From Actinomycetes bacterium (GTDB taxonomy: Bacteria; Actinomycetota; Actinomycetes; Propionibacteriales; Propionibacteriaceae): a DNA stretch of 13,548 nt. The stretch's first letter is position 1, and each line of letters starts with the position of its first letter. The position numbers and the translations under genes are program-made. Below the pieces are notes generated by a model. That model did not search any database and was not told where the DNA came from. It saw nothing but the letters and a program-made list of their open reading frames with translations. The stretch spans positions 1-13,548 of the forward strand of contig JAEWIK010000383.1 in assembly GCA_023387135.1 (NCBI GenBank), read 5' to 3'. This document shows positions 5,628 to 13,548 of this stretch, one piece after another.

Positions 5628-8600
5628 TTGACGATCAGCCTGAAGAAGGTGACCGCAGGGTCGGGGTACACCTACCTGACCCAGCAGGTTGCCGCGCAGG
5701 ACGGGCAGGTGCGCACCGGCCTGGCCGCCTACTACGAGGAGAAGGGCGAGGCGCCGGGCGTCTGGATGGGCACCGGCATGGACGGATTCGATGGCCTCAA
5801 CGCCGGCGACCCGGTCAACGAGGCCCAGATGCTGGCCCTCTTCGGCAACGGACTGCATCCGCTCGCCGATCAGATCCGGCAGGACGCTTTCGACGCCGGC
5901 CTGAGCGAGCGCCAGGCCGAGAAGGCCTGTCGGCTCGGACGTCCCTTTGCTGTCCGCGACACCCGTCCGCCGGAGTTCAAGCAGGAACTCAAACGCCGCT
6001 ACGCCGTCGCCAACATCGCAGCCGGACGCCGTCCCAACGCCCGGCTCGATTCGGACGTCCTCGCGCAGATCCGCACGGAGGTCGCCACCGACTTCTTCAC
6101 CAAGGAGTTCGGCCGGCCGCCCGAATCTCCGAGCGAGCTCCACCGTGAGGTCGCAATCTGGTCGCGTCCGACCGCCACGACCATCGCCGGTGTCGACCTC
6201 ACGGTGTCGCCAACCAAGTCGTTCTCCACCGCCTGGGCGCTGGCTCCGCTCGCCACCAGCCGACAGCTCGAGGAGCTTCACCACCGCGCCGTCGCCCGGA
6301 TGGTCACCTACCTCGAGACCCAGGCGTTCAGCCGGATCGGTCCCGGCGGCGTCCGCAACGTCGAGGCCCGTGGCCTGGTCGTCGCCGCCTTCGACCACCG
6401 CAGCACCCGTGCCGGCGACCCCGATCTGCACACCCACCTCGTCATCGCCAACAAGGTGCAGGCCGCCGACGGACGCTGGTACGCGCTCAACACGAACCTG
6501 ATCTACAAGGCGAAGGTCGCCGCTTCCGAGCTGTACACCGCCACCCTGGAGGCTAGTCTCGCCGAGACCTTCGGCATCCAGTTCGTCGAGCGCACCACCG
6601 GACGCGGCAAGCGTCCCGTCCGCGAGATCGACGGCATCGACCCGTCGCTGAACAGGCGCTGGTCGACCCGCCGCGGGCAGATCGAACAACGCCGGGACGA
6701 ACTCGCCGCCACGTTCCTCGCTGATCACGGCCGTCCGCCCACCGAGGTCGAAATGATCGCCCTCGCCCAGCGCGCCAACCTCGAGACCCGCGACGCCAAG
6801 CCCGAGCCGCGCTCGCTCGCCGAGCAGCGGGCTACTTGGCGCATCCAGGCCGAACAGGTGCTGGGCGCCGGGGGAGTGGACCGCATGCTCGCTGCCGCGT
6901 TCGGCCGCGAACCCGTCCACGCCCAGACACCGACCATCGACTGGCTGATCGACACCTCCGCCCGCGTTATCGGCGTCGTTGAGCAAGAGCGCTCGACCTG
7001 GCAGGGCTGGCACGTCCGCGCTGAGGCGCTGCGGCAGGCACGAGCAGCCGGCGTCTCCACCGAACTGCTCGACCGGGTCGTCGACACCCTTGTCGACCTG
7101 GCGTTGGAGACCCGATCGCTGCGGCTCACCAAGGACGACCCGATCGAGGATCCCGACGCGCTGCGCCGCAGCGACGGCCAGAGCGTTTACACCATCCCCG
7201 GCATGGACTGGTACACCTCCAGCCGCATCCTCGACGCCGAGGACCGCATCGTCGCCCACGCCGCACGCACGGACGGACGCGTCGTCTCCCGGGAGATCGT
7301 CGGCCTCGCCCTGCTTGAAGCGCTCGCGAACGGCACCCAGCTCACCTCTGGTCAGCACGAGCTGGTCGACGCAATGGCACGGTCGGGACGCCGCGTGCAG
7401 CTCGCCATCGCGCCTGCCGGCACCGGCAAGACCACAGCGATGCGGACGCTGAGCGCCGCTTGGACCGAATCCGGGGGCACCGTCGTCGGCCTGGCTCCGT
7501 CTGCGGCCGCCGCGAAGGCGTTGGCCGACCAGCTCGACGTGCCCTGCGACACGCTCGCCAAGCTCACCTGGAGCCTCGACCATCCAGACCAGCCCCAGCC
7601 CGCGTGGATGGCGGCCATCGGAGCCGACAGCTTGGTCGTGATCGACGAAGCGGGTATGGCCGACACCCTCAGCCTCGACCGTGCGATTGACCACATCGTC
7701 GGGCGCGGCGGCAGCGTCCGGCTCATCGGTGACGACCGGCAGCTGTCCGCGATCGGCGCCGGCGGCGTCCTGGCCGACATCGAGGCCGCTATCGGTGCCT
7801 GCCGGCTCACCGAGGTGCTTCGCTTCGACGACCCGGCCGAAGCTGAAGCGTCCATCGCGCTGCGGGAGGGGCGGGCCGAGGCGCTGGGCTACTACCTCGA
7901 CCATGACCGCATTCACGTCGGCGACGTGGCGACCATGGCGCACGCAGTGTTGGGTGCCTGGACGCTGGACCACGCGAACGGCCTGGACGCGCTGATGCTC
8001 GCCCCGACAAGGGACCTCGTCACCGAGCTGAACCGGCTCGCGCAGCGCCGCCACCTCGAGGGCCGCACCATGCTCGGTCGCGGAGCAGGGTTGGGCGACG
8101 GCTCCATCGCGGTCGCCGGCGATCTCGTCATCACGCGCGTCAACGCCCGCCAGTTGCCGGTCGGCAGCCGCGACTGGGTGAAGAACGGTGACCGGTGGAG
8201 CGTGGCGAGCGTCTTCCCGGATGGCAGCATGCGCGTCCAGAGCCTGCGGACGAAGCACGCCGTGCACTTGCCGGCCGACTACGTCCGCGGGTGCGTCGAT
8301 CTCGGCTACGCCACCACGATTCACGGTGCCCAGGGGCTTACCGCCGACACGATGCACGGTCTGGCGACCGGAGAGGAATCCCGGCAGGAGCTGTACACGA
8401 TGCTCACCCGCGGACGCCGGGCGAACCACCTATACCTCGAGGTCGTCGGCGACGGCGACCCGCACGCGCTGGCGCACACCGACTCGGTCCACCTGCTTAC
8501 CGCGGTCGAGCGGCTGGAACGGGCGCTCGCGCACGACGACGCTCCGGTGTCGGCCAGCACGCAGCTGCGGGAGCAGGACGACCCGACGAAGCTCCTCGCG

Positions 8601-9569
8601 CCGGCCGTGGCACGGTACACGGACGCGCTCGGCGTCGCCGCCGAACAGGTGCTCGGGCCAGAGATCGGCCAGCGGCTCGACCAAGAAGCCGACAACCTCG
8701 TGCTGTGGCTCACCGAGTGCCCGGCCTGGGACACGCTGCGCTCCGACCTGCTCGGACTGGCCGCGGACGGCCACGACCTGGTCGCGCTGTTGCGCAGGAT
8801 CACCAACCTCGGCGATCTGAACACAGCCCGCGACGCCGCGGCCGTGCTCGACCATCGACTGCACCTGTTGGTGCCGGACGAGCGAACCGGACCGCTGCCG
8901 TGGCTGCGCAGCATCCCGTCCAGGGTGGCTGAGGACGCGACGTGGGGACCGTACCTCCGGGCCCGCGCCGAGCGCGTCGAGGTGCTCACACAGGCGGTCC
9001 GCGACGCGACCATCGCCGGGGACGTCCCCCTGCCCTGGCTACGGAATCCAGCCGGTCGTCCACACCTCCGTCGGGACGACGAGGTGCTTGTGGACATCTC
9101 GGTCTGGCGGGCAGCGATGGACGTTGCCAGCACCGATCGGCGCCCCACCGGCGAACCCGCGATGGCGGATACCGCCAGGCGCTGGCAGAACGACCTGGAC
9201 GCGCGCCTAGAAGACCTTGTCGGCATCGAGGCCGGAGTATGGAGCCGACTCCTCACCTGGGCCGACCCCGCGATCGCCCAAGACCCGGACCGTCTGGAGG
9301 TCGCGCAGCGCCTCTACCAGCTCGAGGTCGACGGCGTCCGTGTCGCTCCCATGGTCAAGGAGGCGCTCGCCCAGGGCCACCTGCCCGCCGACCACGCCGC
9401 CTCAGCTCTCTGGTACCGGGTGGCGGGCTTGCTCAAGAGTGGTCGATCCTTCTCGCCGCCAGCACCGCGTTGGGAAACCGTCGAGCCACGCCCGATCCCT
9501 AGGCCTGAGTCCGAGCGCGCCCCCTGGACCATCAGCCCCGATCAGGGCGGCCCGTCCATCGGCTTCTGA
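5628..9569 (+). CDS. mobF: MobF relaxase-helicase (TraA/TrwC type)
   Basis: A 1313-residue protein that would nick one strand at oriT, stay covalently bound to it and unwind DNA for conjugative transfer. From TTG 5628 it begins MTISLKKVTAGSGYTYLTQQ, with the nucleophile tyrosine likely Y14 or Y16. The HUH metal site is H257 (FDHRST) with H268 and H270 (DPDLHTHLVIAN). The RecD/TraI-like helicase follows: Walker A APAGTGKTT (595-603), Walker B VVIDEAGM (670-677), motif III GDDRQLSAIGAGG (701-713), TIHGAQGLTADT (897-908) and YTMLTRGRR (923-931). The last 370 or so residues carry W-x-x-Y-L-x-x-R and VWRAA elements, which I associate with actinobacterial members; two PLPWLR copies occur near 1089-1094 and 1134-1139. 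The protein appears complete. No coupling protein or type IV secretion gene is present, so transfer may need helpers or genes outside the window. An HTH gene follows after 26 bases. Confidence 0.93.
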   Translation: MTISLKKVTAGSGYTYLTQQVAAQDGQVRTGLAAYYEEKGEAPGVWMGTGMDGFDGLNAGDPVNEAQMLALFGNGLHPLADQIRQDAFDAGLSERQAEKACRLGRPFAVRDTRPPEFKQELKRRYAVANIAAGRRPNARLDSDVLAQIRTEVATDFFTKEFGRPPESPSELHREVAIWSRPTATTIAGVDLTVSPTKSFSTAWALAPLATSRQLEELHHRAVARMVTYLETQAFSRIGPGGVRNVEARGLVVAAFDHRSTRAGDPDLHTHLVIANKVQAADGRWYALNTNLIYKAKVAASELYTATLEASLAETFGIQFVERTTGRGKRPVREIDGIDPSLNRRWSTRRGQIEQRRDELAATFLADHGRPPTEVEMIALAQRANLETRDAKPEPRSLAEQRATWRIQAEQVLGAGGVDRMLAAAFGREPVHAQTPTIDWLIDTSARVIGVVEQERSTWQGWHVRAEALRQARAAGVSTELLDRVVDTLVDLALETRSLRLTKDDPIEDPDALRRSDGQSVYTIPGMDWYTSSRILDAEDRIVAHAARTDGRVVSREIVGLALLEALANGTQLTSGQHELVDAMARSGRRVQLAIAPAGTGKTTAMRTLSAAWTESGGTVVGLAPSAAAAKALADQLDVPCDTLAKLTWSLDHPDQPQPAWMAAIGADSLVVIDEAGMADTLSLDRAIDHIVGRGGSVRLIGDDRQLSAIGAGGVLADIEAAIGACRLTEVLRFDDPAEAEASIALREGRAEALGYYLDHDRIHVGDVATMAHAVLGAWTLDHANGLDALMLAPTRDLVTELNRLAQRRHLEGRTMLGRGAGLGDGSIAVAGDLVITRVNARQLPVGSRDWVKNGDRWSVASVFPDGSMRVQSLRTKHAVHLPADYVRGCVDLGYATTIHGAQGLTADTMHGLATGEESRQELYTMLTRGRRANHLYLEVVGDGDPHALAHTDSVHLLTAVERLERALAHDDAPVSASTQLREQDDPTKLLAPAVARYTDALGVAAEQVLGPEIGQRLDQEADNLVLWLTECPAWDTLRSDLLGLAADGHDLVALLRRITNLGDLNTARDAAAVLDHRLHLLVPDERTGPLPWLRSIPSRVAEDATWGPYLRARAERVEVLTQAVRDATIAGDVPLPWLRNPAGRPHLRRDDEVLVDISVWRAAMDVASTDRRPTGEPAMADTARRWQNDLDARLEDLVGIEAGVWSRLLTWADPAIAQDPDRLEVAQRLYQLEVDGVRVAPMVKEALAQGHLPADHAASALWYRVAGLLKSGRSFSPPAPRWETVEPRPIPRPESERAPWTISPDQGGPSIGF

Positions 9570-9595
9570 ACACCCACCACGAAGAAGGAGACACC

Positions 9596-9802
9596 ATGTC
9601 CGTCATCGAGAGCACTAAGCCCGGCGCGTTCGTCTCGCTCTCCCAGGCCGCCGACATCCTCGGCATCAGCGTCCACACGCTGCGGCGTCGCATCGCCGCC
9701 GGCGAGTTGCCCGCCTTTCGCACTGGCCGCCGGATCATTCGCGTCCGCGTGAGCGATCTGGAGCGCTTGCTACGACCTGTGCCTGCCACGGGAAGTTGGT
9801 AG
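9596..9802 (+). CDS. Small excisionase-like helix-turn-helix protein
   Basis: A 68-residue protein with a MerR/excisionase-type winged helix-turn-helix: FVSLSQAADILGISVHTLRRR (about 12-32) as the helix-turn-helix, then a GELPAFRTGRRIIRVRVSDLERLL wing and anchoring helix. A strong AAGGAG (9585-9590) lies five bases before ATG 9596. It starts 26 bases after the relaxase stop on the same strand, so it is probably co-transcribed. Proteins of this shape serve as recombination directionality factors, as plasmid or ICE regulators, or as auxiliary oriT-binding factors. Without an integrase nearby the excisionase reading is unproven, and a transfer-gene regulator or relaxosome accessory protein is equally likely. 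Its end lies only 27 bases from the end of the convergent ATPase gene. Confidence 0.8.
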   Translation: MSVIESTKPGAFVSLSQAADILGISVHTLRRRIAAGELPAFRTGRRIIRVRVSDLERLLRPVPATGSW

Positions 9803-9829
9803 GTCCGTCAGATTCGGCGTCATCATGGG

Positions 9830-12031
9830 CTACAGATTCACAACCTGTGGTCCGACGGAGGGTGCGTGCGGCAGATTCCGCGTCTCGAATTTGGGCCCCT
9901 GTCGTCCCCAGCCTACGAAGCGATGCACGATAAGCGACTCCTCTAGGCTGCGCCCATGGAGCTTGCGCTCGAGGACTCGCGCGAATCGCTCCTCATGGGT
10001 TGAGAGGATGACTTGGCGCCCTCGACGGACTTGCCTCATTAGGTCAGAAAAGCCGAGCACGTTGACATCGTCGAGTGACTGAAGTGGATCATCCATAAGC
10101 ACGAACGGCAAGCCAGAGTCGCCGGCTGCCCAACCTAGTGCCAGGAACGCCGAGAGAGCCACGATATTCGCTTGTGCGCTTGAGAAGATGAGTAGTGGAT
10201 TTCCTCGAACGTCCTCATCCTCGTCTGTGACGCTGGCGGTCGCGGTACCCCGACCGTTGTAGGTCTCGATTTGGAAGTCCAGGCGAGTGAAGGTGGGGTG
10301 TGGATCGAGTCGACCATAGATATCGTTCATGAGCGGCTCCAGACTCTGGAAGCGCTCCCGAAAGATCTGTTCGATGCCGTCTGTGGCGGCTACGGCGAGA
10401 GCCGTCGCGGCGGCGGATTCACGTCGGGCTCGCTCGTACTCCCGCTGGCTTTCGGCGACTTGAGCCGTTGCCGTCTCGAGGCGAGCGCGGACCTGAGGCA
10501 GTTGAGACACAGTTGCCATTGAAGCCTCTGCAGCACGGAGTTGGGCTGCGCCCATGTCGGCGATCGTCGCCAGACGGATTGCCTCGGCTTGAGCTGCGCG
10601 TAAGCGTGCGACCAGACCTTGGGCACTGCCGCGAAGGAATGAGGAAGCCGAGCCTGCCGCCCGCTGGACATGCAGGGTCTGGAGGGGCCGGATGACGATG
10701 GTTGGGCCGGAGGCGAGGGACTCAATCTCGTGAAGGAGATCCTCGGCCATCCGCTCTATCCTGCGAGCACCCTCCAGTTGTCGGACCTGGGCCCGCCATT
10801 GATCTTCGAGGCTAGAGAGGTTGTTCTGAGCAGCCAACTCCTCCTCGCGCGCGCGCCGCAGTCGGTCATCCACCGCAGCCAGTGCTGACCCGAGTTCTGC
10901 GCGTTCGCTTAGGTCCTGAATGGTGCGGGCACGCGGCACAGACGAGCGACAGACGGGGCAGGCGACATGCCCGGCCTCGTCCTCCTCGGCATGCCGCAGT
11001 TGAGGTATCGCTAGCTGGGCAAGCTGATTGAGGGCGTCGGCCTCATGTTCGACCACCTCACGCTCGCGGAGAATCGCCTGCACCGCCGCCGACGCGCCCT
11101 GCCACATCTGAGTTGCGGCATCGAGTTCATCCTGCGTAAGCAGCCGGTCAACTGCGGGTGGTTCCTCCTCACCAAGCGTCTCTATCGATCCGATCGTCGA
11201 GAACATGCGACGAGACACGTCCGAGGCTTCAGCGGAGAGGGCTGCCCATTGACCGCTGGTGGTGGGCTGCTCGACCCGCACGTCCAAGGTTTCCAGGCTC
11301 CGCGACAGATCGGCAAGGTCCGGGCCTACTGACTGTTCCGCAGAGCTCCGCTCGATTAGAGCGACGAGCGTGTCGGCCTCTTCGGTCAAGTCCGACACGC
11401 GCGAGCGCTGCTTATCAAGAGATGCCAAGGACTCCCGCGCTACCGCACGAGCCTCCTTCTGCCGTGCGCGCACGTACCGCTCGAACTGCTCGAGTACTTC
11501 GAGCCCTAGGAGTCGGAGGAGCTGTCGGTATCGCTGATCCGGCTTGTCACGGAGCAGCAGCCGCAGGTCGTCTTGCTGCAGCAACCCGCTCGTCGCGATT
11601 ACCTCGTCTAGCGACAGGCTGGGCGAGCCCAGCAAGAGCTGCTCAAGGTCAAGTTCGGATCTAGCAGTCTCCGTCGGAGCGATCGCCCGTATCTCGAGCG
11701 AGTTCTCCTTGGCGAATCCGCGCCGGGTAATCTCAAACACTTGATCGTTGAGGTTGGCGAGAGCCGTTACCACAGCGGGCGAGCTTGGTCTGTAGGAGTT
11801 CACAACATAGTCTTCGTTTCTCCGTAGAGTATGAGCCGCCAAGCGCGGAAGGCTGCCCTGGAGTAACCACAGTAGTGCGTCGAAGAAGGTGGTCTTTCCT
11901 GTCCCATTTGGCCCCCAAATCAGCACAACCGAAGCATCGAGGTTGAACGTCACAGGCTCTCGAACGCCCCGAAAGTTCTCGATTGTGAGCGAAAGCAAAC
12001 GAGCGTGATTATGGTGGCCATTGCTAGGCAT
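9830..12031 (-). CDS. lmuB: Lamassu-like LmuB: Rad50/SMC-type ATPase with zinc hook
   Basis: A 733-residue SMC/Rad50-like ATPase, last gene of the minus-strand operon. It has an N-terminal LLSLTIENFRGV opening and Walker A GPNGTGKTT (40-48). LLQQDD (150-155) fits the Q-loop. Long coiled-coil segments (about 170-340 and 370-560) are broken at C358-P-V-C361, a CXXC zinc hook that would pair two subunits. The C-terminal head has FSSAQANIVAL (616-626) at the signature position, Walker B VLMDDP (644-649), a D-loop SLDD and STHEER with H679. Two features are unusual: signature S-S-A-Q instead of S-G-G-Q, and D-D where many ABC ATPases have D-E. Family knowledge says such subunits sense DNA ends or structures and then release an effector. 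AGGAGG is visible (complement of 12038-12043), and the gene overlaps the preceding one by eight bases. RloC- or SbcC-like readings are less likely given the neighbours. Confidence 0.85.
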   Translation of the reverse strand: MPSNGHHNHARLLSLTIENFRGVREPVTFNLDASVVLIWGPNGTGKTTFFDALLWLLQGSLPRLAAHTLRRNEDYVVNSYRPSSPAVVTALANLNDQVFEITRRGFAKENSLEIRAIAPTETARSELDLEQLLLGSPSLSLDEVIATSGLLQQDDLRLLLRDKPDQRYRQLLRLLGLEVLEQFERYVRARQKEARAVARESLASLDKQRSRVSDLTEEADTLVALIERSSAEQSVGPDLADLSRSLETLDVRVEQPTTSGQWAALSAEASDVSRRMFSTIGSIETLGEEEPPAVDRLLTQDELDAATQMWQGASAAVQAILREREVVEHEADALNQLAQLAIPQLRHAEEDEAGHVACPVCRSSVPRARTIQDLSERAELGSALAAVDDRLRRAREEELAAQNNLSSLEDQWRAQVRQLEGARRIERMAEDLLHEIESLASGPTIVIRPLQTLHVQRAAGSASSFLRGSAQGLVARLRAAQAEAIRLATIADMGAAQLRAAEASMATVSQLPQVRARLETATAQVAESQREYERARRESAAATALAVAATDGIEQIFRERFQSLEPLMNDIYGRLDPHPTFTRLDFQIETYNGRGTATASVTDEDEDVRGNPLLIFSSAQANIVALSAFLALGWAAGDSGLPFVLMDDPLQSLDDVNVLGFSDLMRQVRRGRQVILSTHEERFARVLERKLHGRSLEESLIVHRFVGWGRQGPKFETRNLPHAPSVGPQVVNL

Positions 12032-12611
12032 CCGGGTCCTCCTCGATCAGGCTTTCGAAGCCAGTGACCTTGAACCGAGCCAATGCCCGCTGGATCACTT
12101 CCTCCTCGATGCCATCCTTCAGTAGTCGATCTACGAGCCTATCAATGGGGCTGATCCCAAGAGACGGAACTGATGTGTCGGCACCCAGAGGCAGCAGCGT
12201 CCGCATGGCACGGCGAACGGCGGCAATCGTGGGCTCTACGCCCACTTTCACAAGGCGCCTCAAGTGCCTGAGGTTATAAGTGAGAGCGAAGAGCGTGTCG
12301 CTGGCTTCCGCCTCAGCGGCCTGGCTGGTCAGGACCGCGACATACCCATCCCATCTCTTGCCCCCGGTCGGCGCTTCGGAAACCCGATCCACAAGAGCCT
12401 GGCTCAGGGCCGCCTCTGCGACCACAAGGTCGCGTACGGTCAGAGTGGCGGTAGCTAGGACGACGTTATCCGGGTTCTCGGCAAGAATTGCAGGGATCCC
12501 GTCCGCTGAAGTGGGCTCGATGGCATATCCGGCATCGGCAAGGGTCATGCCAAGAAGCTCGAAGAGCTTATCGTCGACGCTGGTAATGCCTGCGGATTCG
12601 CTAGCCGTCAT
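12024..12611 (-). CDS. lmuC: Lamassu-like LmuC: small middle component
   Basis: A 195-residue protein with no catalytic motif that I can see. It is alpha/beta, with a WDGYVAVLTSQ strand (about 89-99) and a helix holding TYNLRHLRRLVKVG. The order effector, small middle protein, SMC ATPase is that of Lamassu/ABC-3C systems, where the middle component joins the ATPase to the effector. Its ATG overlaps the stop of the upstream effector as ATGA (12608-12611) and its own stop overlaps the ATPase start by eight bases, so the three are translationally coupled. GAGG lies four bases before the ATG. The assignment rests mainly on position and size, less on sequence; a different adaptor protein is possible. 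Confidence 0.65.
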   Translation of the reverse strand: MTASESAGITSVDDKLFELLGMTLADAGYAIEPTSADGIPAILAENPDNVVLATATLTVRDLVVAEAALSQALVDRVSEAPTGGKRWDGYVAVLTSQAAEAEASDTLFALTYNLRHLRRLVKVGVEPTIAAVRRAMRTLLPLGADTSVPSLGISPIDRLVDRLLKDGIEEEVIQRALARFKVTGFESLIEEDPDA

Positions 12612-13548
12612 GCTGCCTCGATAATGTAGTCGCCAGCGATCAAGAAGATCCTGCCCGCTGTGGCGGAGTCGATGAGGTGGTCGGGAGTCGCTTCGTCGAG
12701 GATGTTGTCCGGCATCGTGGTTGTCGGCGCCGGTGTTCTGAGTATGTCGCGAGCGCGGAGGCCGCGCGCCCCCTGGACCTCTGCGCTTCCGAGGGGTCCA
12801 ATGTGTCCGCAGCAGGCCACGATCACGTCGGCTCCGGCGGGTAGGCGATCCTCTGCGCGGGCGTCGTTGACTCGCTGGATGGCCTCAATGGCCATTCGGC
12901 TTCCCAGAGGAAGCGAGTCCGACACGAGCGCCGTCATCCTCGCGCCGTCGAGATCCCCGTCTAGGCAGATCCAACCGGACGGACCCAAGCAGACTTGATC
13001 GGGGCCGGCAAGGCAGCCCAGTGCGAGCAGCGCTAGGAGTGTTCGACTCGCAGTCGCCACCGCCTCGCCGACTGAGAACTCCCAAGTTAGACATCGCAGC
13101 CACCTAAGCGCCCACACGCCATCGCGAGTTTCCAGTCCTGCCAGGATGGCTTCGACCCCAAGGCGTTGCGGGTGAGTGGTGTCGAGACTTACCAGCTTCG
13201 CGCGAAGGTTGGCTCGGGTCTCGTACAGGTATGCCCGAAGGAGGGCATCGCAGAACTCGTCCGCAGACTCGGCGACTCGTCTCTGAGCATCGAGGCCAGC
13301 AAGAATGTCGGGCCAGTCAGTTTGGGTCCAGTCGCTCATCTTCGGATCGATGACGGTGAGGCGATCCATGCCGACCCTTGCGACCAGTTGGTCGAGCGAA
13401 GATCGTACGTAATCGGCTGGACTGCCGAGCCCGATGAAGGCGACGTCTCCTGAAGAAAGTCTCGCAGCTAATTCAGCGGCCGCAAAGAGCGGCGCGTTCT
13501 CCAAGTCCTGGGTGGTTACAAGCATTGTGCTGGGGCGCGTTGCGCAAC
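12608..13548 (-). CDS. lmuA: SIR2-like effector (Lamassu-Sir2 LmuA), 5' end outside the window
   Basis: The frame stays open from the stop at 12608 to the right edge, so this gene is 5'-partial here. ATG 13525 is unlikely to be the true start: no ribosome binding site precedes it, and in-frame codons before it read ATRPST, continuous with a SIR2-like domain. Numbering from that ATG, VTTQDLENAP (3-12), then DVAFIGLGSPADYVRSSLDQL (27-47) and LTVIDP (56-61), match the second half of a bacterial SIR2-like fold, where the NAD-binding sheet ends; ADEFCDALLRAYL (88-100) closes the domain. The G-A-G-x-S loop and catalytic His would lie beyond the edge. The C-terminal 200 residues match nothing I know and may dock onto the other subunits. 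In this family the effector is thought to deplete NAD on activation. SIR2 identity is moderate because only half the domain is present. Confidence 0.65.
   Translation of the reverse strand, partial: CATRPSTMLVTTQDLENAPLFAAAELAARLSSGDVAFIGLGSPADYVRSSLDQLVARVGMDRLTVIDPKMSDWTQTDWPDILAGLDAQRRVAESADEFCDALLRAYLYETRANLRAKLVSLDTTHPQRLGVEAILAGLETRDGVWALRWLRCLTWEFSVGEAVATASRTLLALLALGCLAGPDQVCLGPSGWICLDGDLDGARMTALVSDSLPLGSRMAIEAIQRVNDARAEDRLPAGADVIVACCGHIGPLGSAEVQGARGLRARDILRTPAPTTTMPDNILDEATPDHLIDSATAGRIFLIAGDYIIEAA

Noticed and set aside
5528..6148. A plus-strand frame overlapping the relaxase start
   Set aside because: It overlaps the relaxase N-terminal domain in another frame and has arginine- and glycine-rich shadow composition without motifs.
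5586..8429. A 947-codon open frame on the minus strand opposite the relaxase
   Set aside because: It is antisense to a gene with clear relaxase and helicase motifs, has no recognisable domain, and long antisense frames are common in GC-rich genes.
8321..9256. A 311-codon minus-strand frame opposite the relaxase C-terminus
   Set aside because: It is serine- and arginine-rich low-complexity translation with no family resemblance and lies entirely antisense to the relaxase.

Overview
The window is GC-rich, uses GTG and TTG starts, and has a relaxase of the actinobacterial TraA/MobF kind, so the host is most likely an actinobacterium; nothing here fixes the genus. It reads as part of a mobile element, either a conjugative or mobilisable plasmid or an integrative element, that carries a phage-defence island. 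No integrase, replication gene, coupling protein or tRNA is visible, so the type of element is undecided.

Positions 10-2468 (+) hold a type II restriction-modification pair of the XhoI/PaeR7I kind: a gamma-type adenine-N6 methyltransferase followed by its endonuclease. Positions 2696-4740 (+) hold two translationally coupled genes, a reverse transcriptase of the defence-associated (UG/Abi) kind with a helical C-terminal half, and a small HEPN-domain protein with an intact R-X4-H motif. This is the part of the window least like a textbook system. Positions 5055-5330 (+) hold a Phd/YefM-type antitoxin with no toxin next to it. The roughly 300 bases after it contain no gene but have a perfect 11-bp hairpin, which I read as a candidate oriT or a terminator. 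Positions 5628-9569 (+) encode a 1313-residue MobF relaxase-helicase, followed 26 bases later by a 67-68-residue excisionase-like HTH protein.

From the right edge back to 9830 (-) there is a tightly overlapping three-gene operon: a SIR2-like effector whose 5' end lies outside the window, a small middle protein, and a Rad50/SMC-like ATPase with a zinc-hook cysteine pair. The order and content match a Lamassu (ABC-3C) defence system with a SIR2 effector.

Together the genes suggest layered defence on a transferable element. The restriction system cuts unmodified DNA. The RT-HEPN pair probably acts by abortive infection through RNA cleavage. The Lamassu-like operon probably senses DNA structures and triggers NAD-directed or related toxicity. 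All three roles are inferred from protein family.
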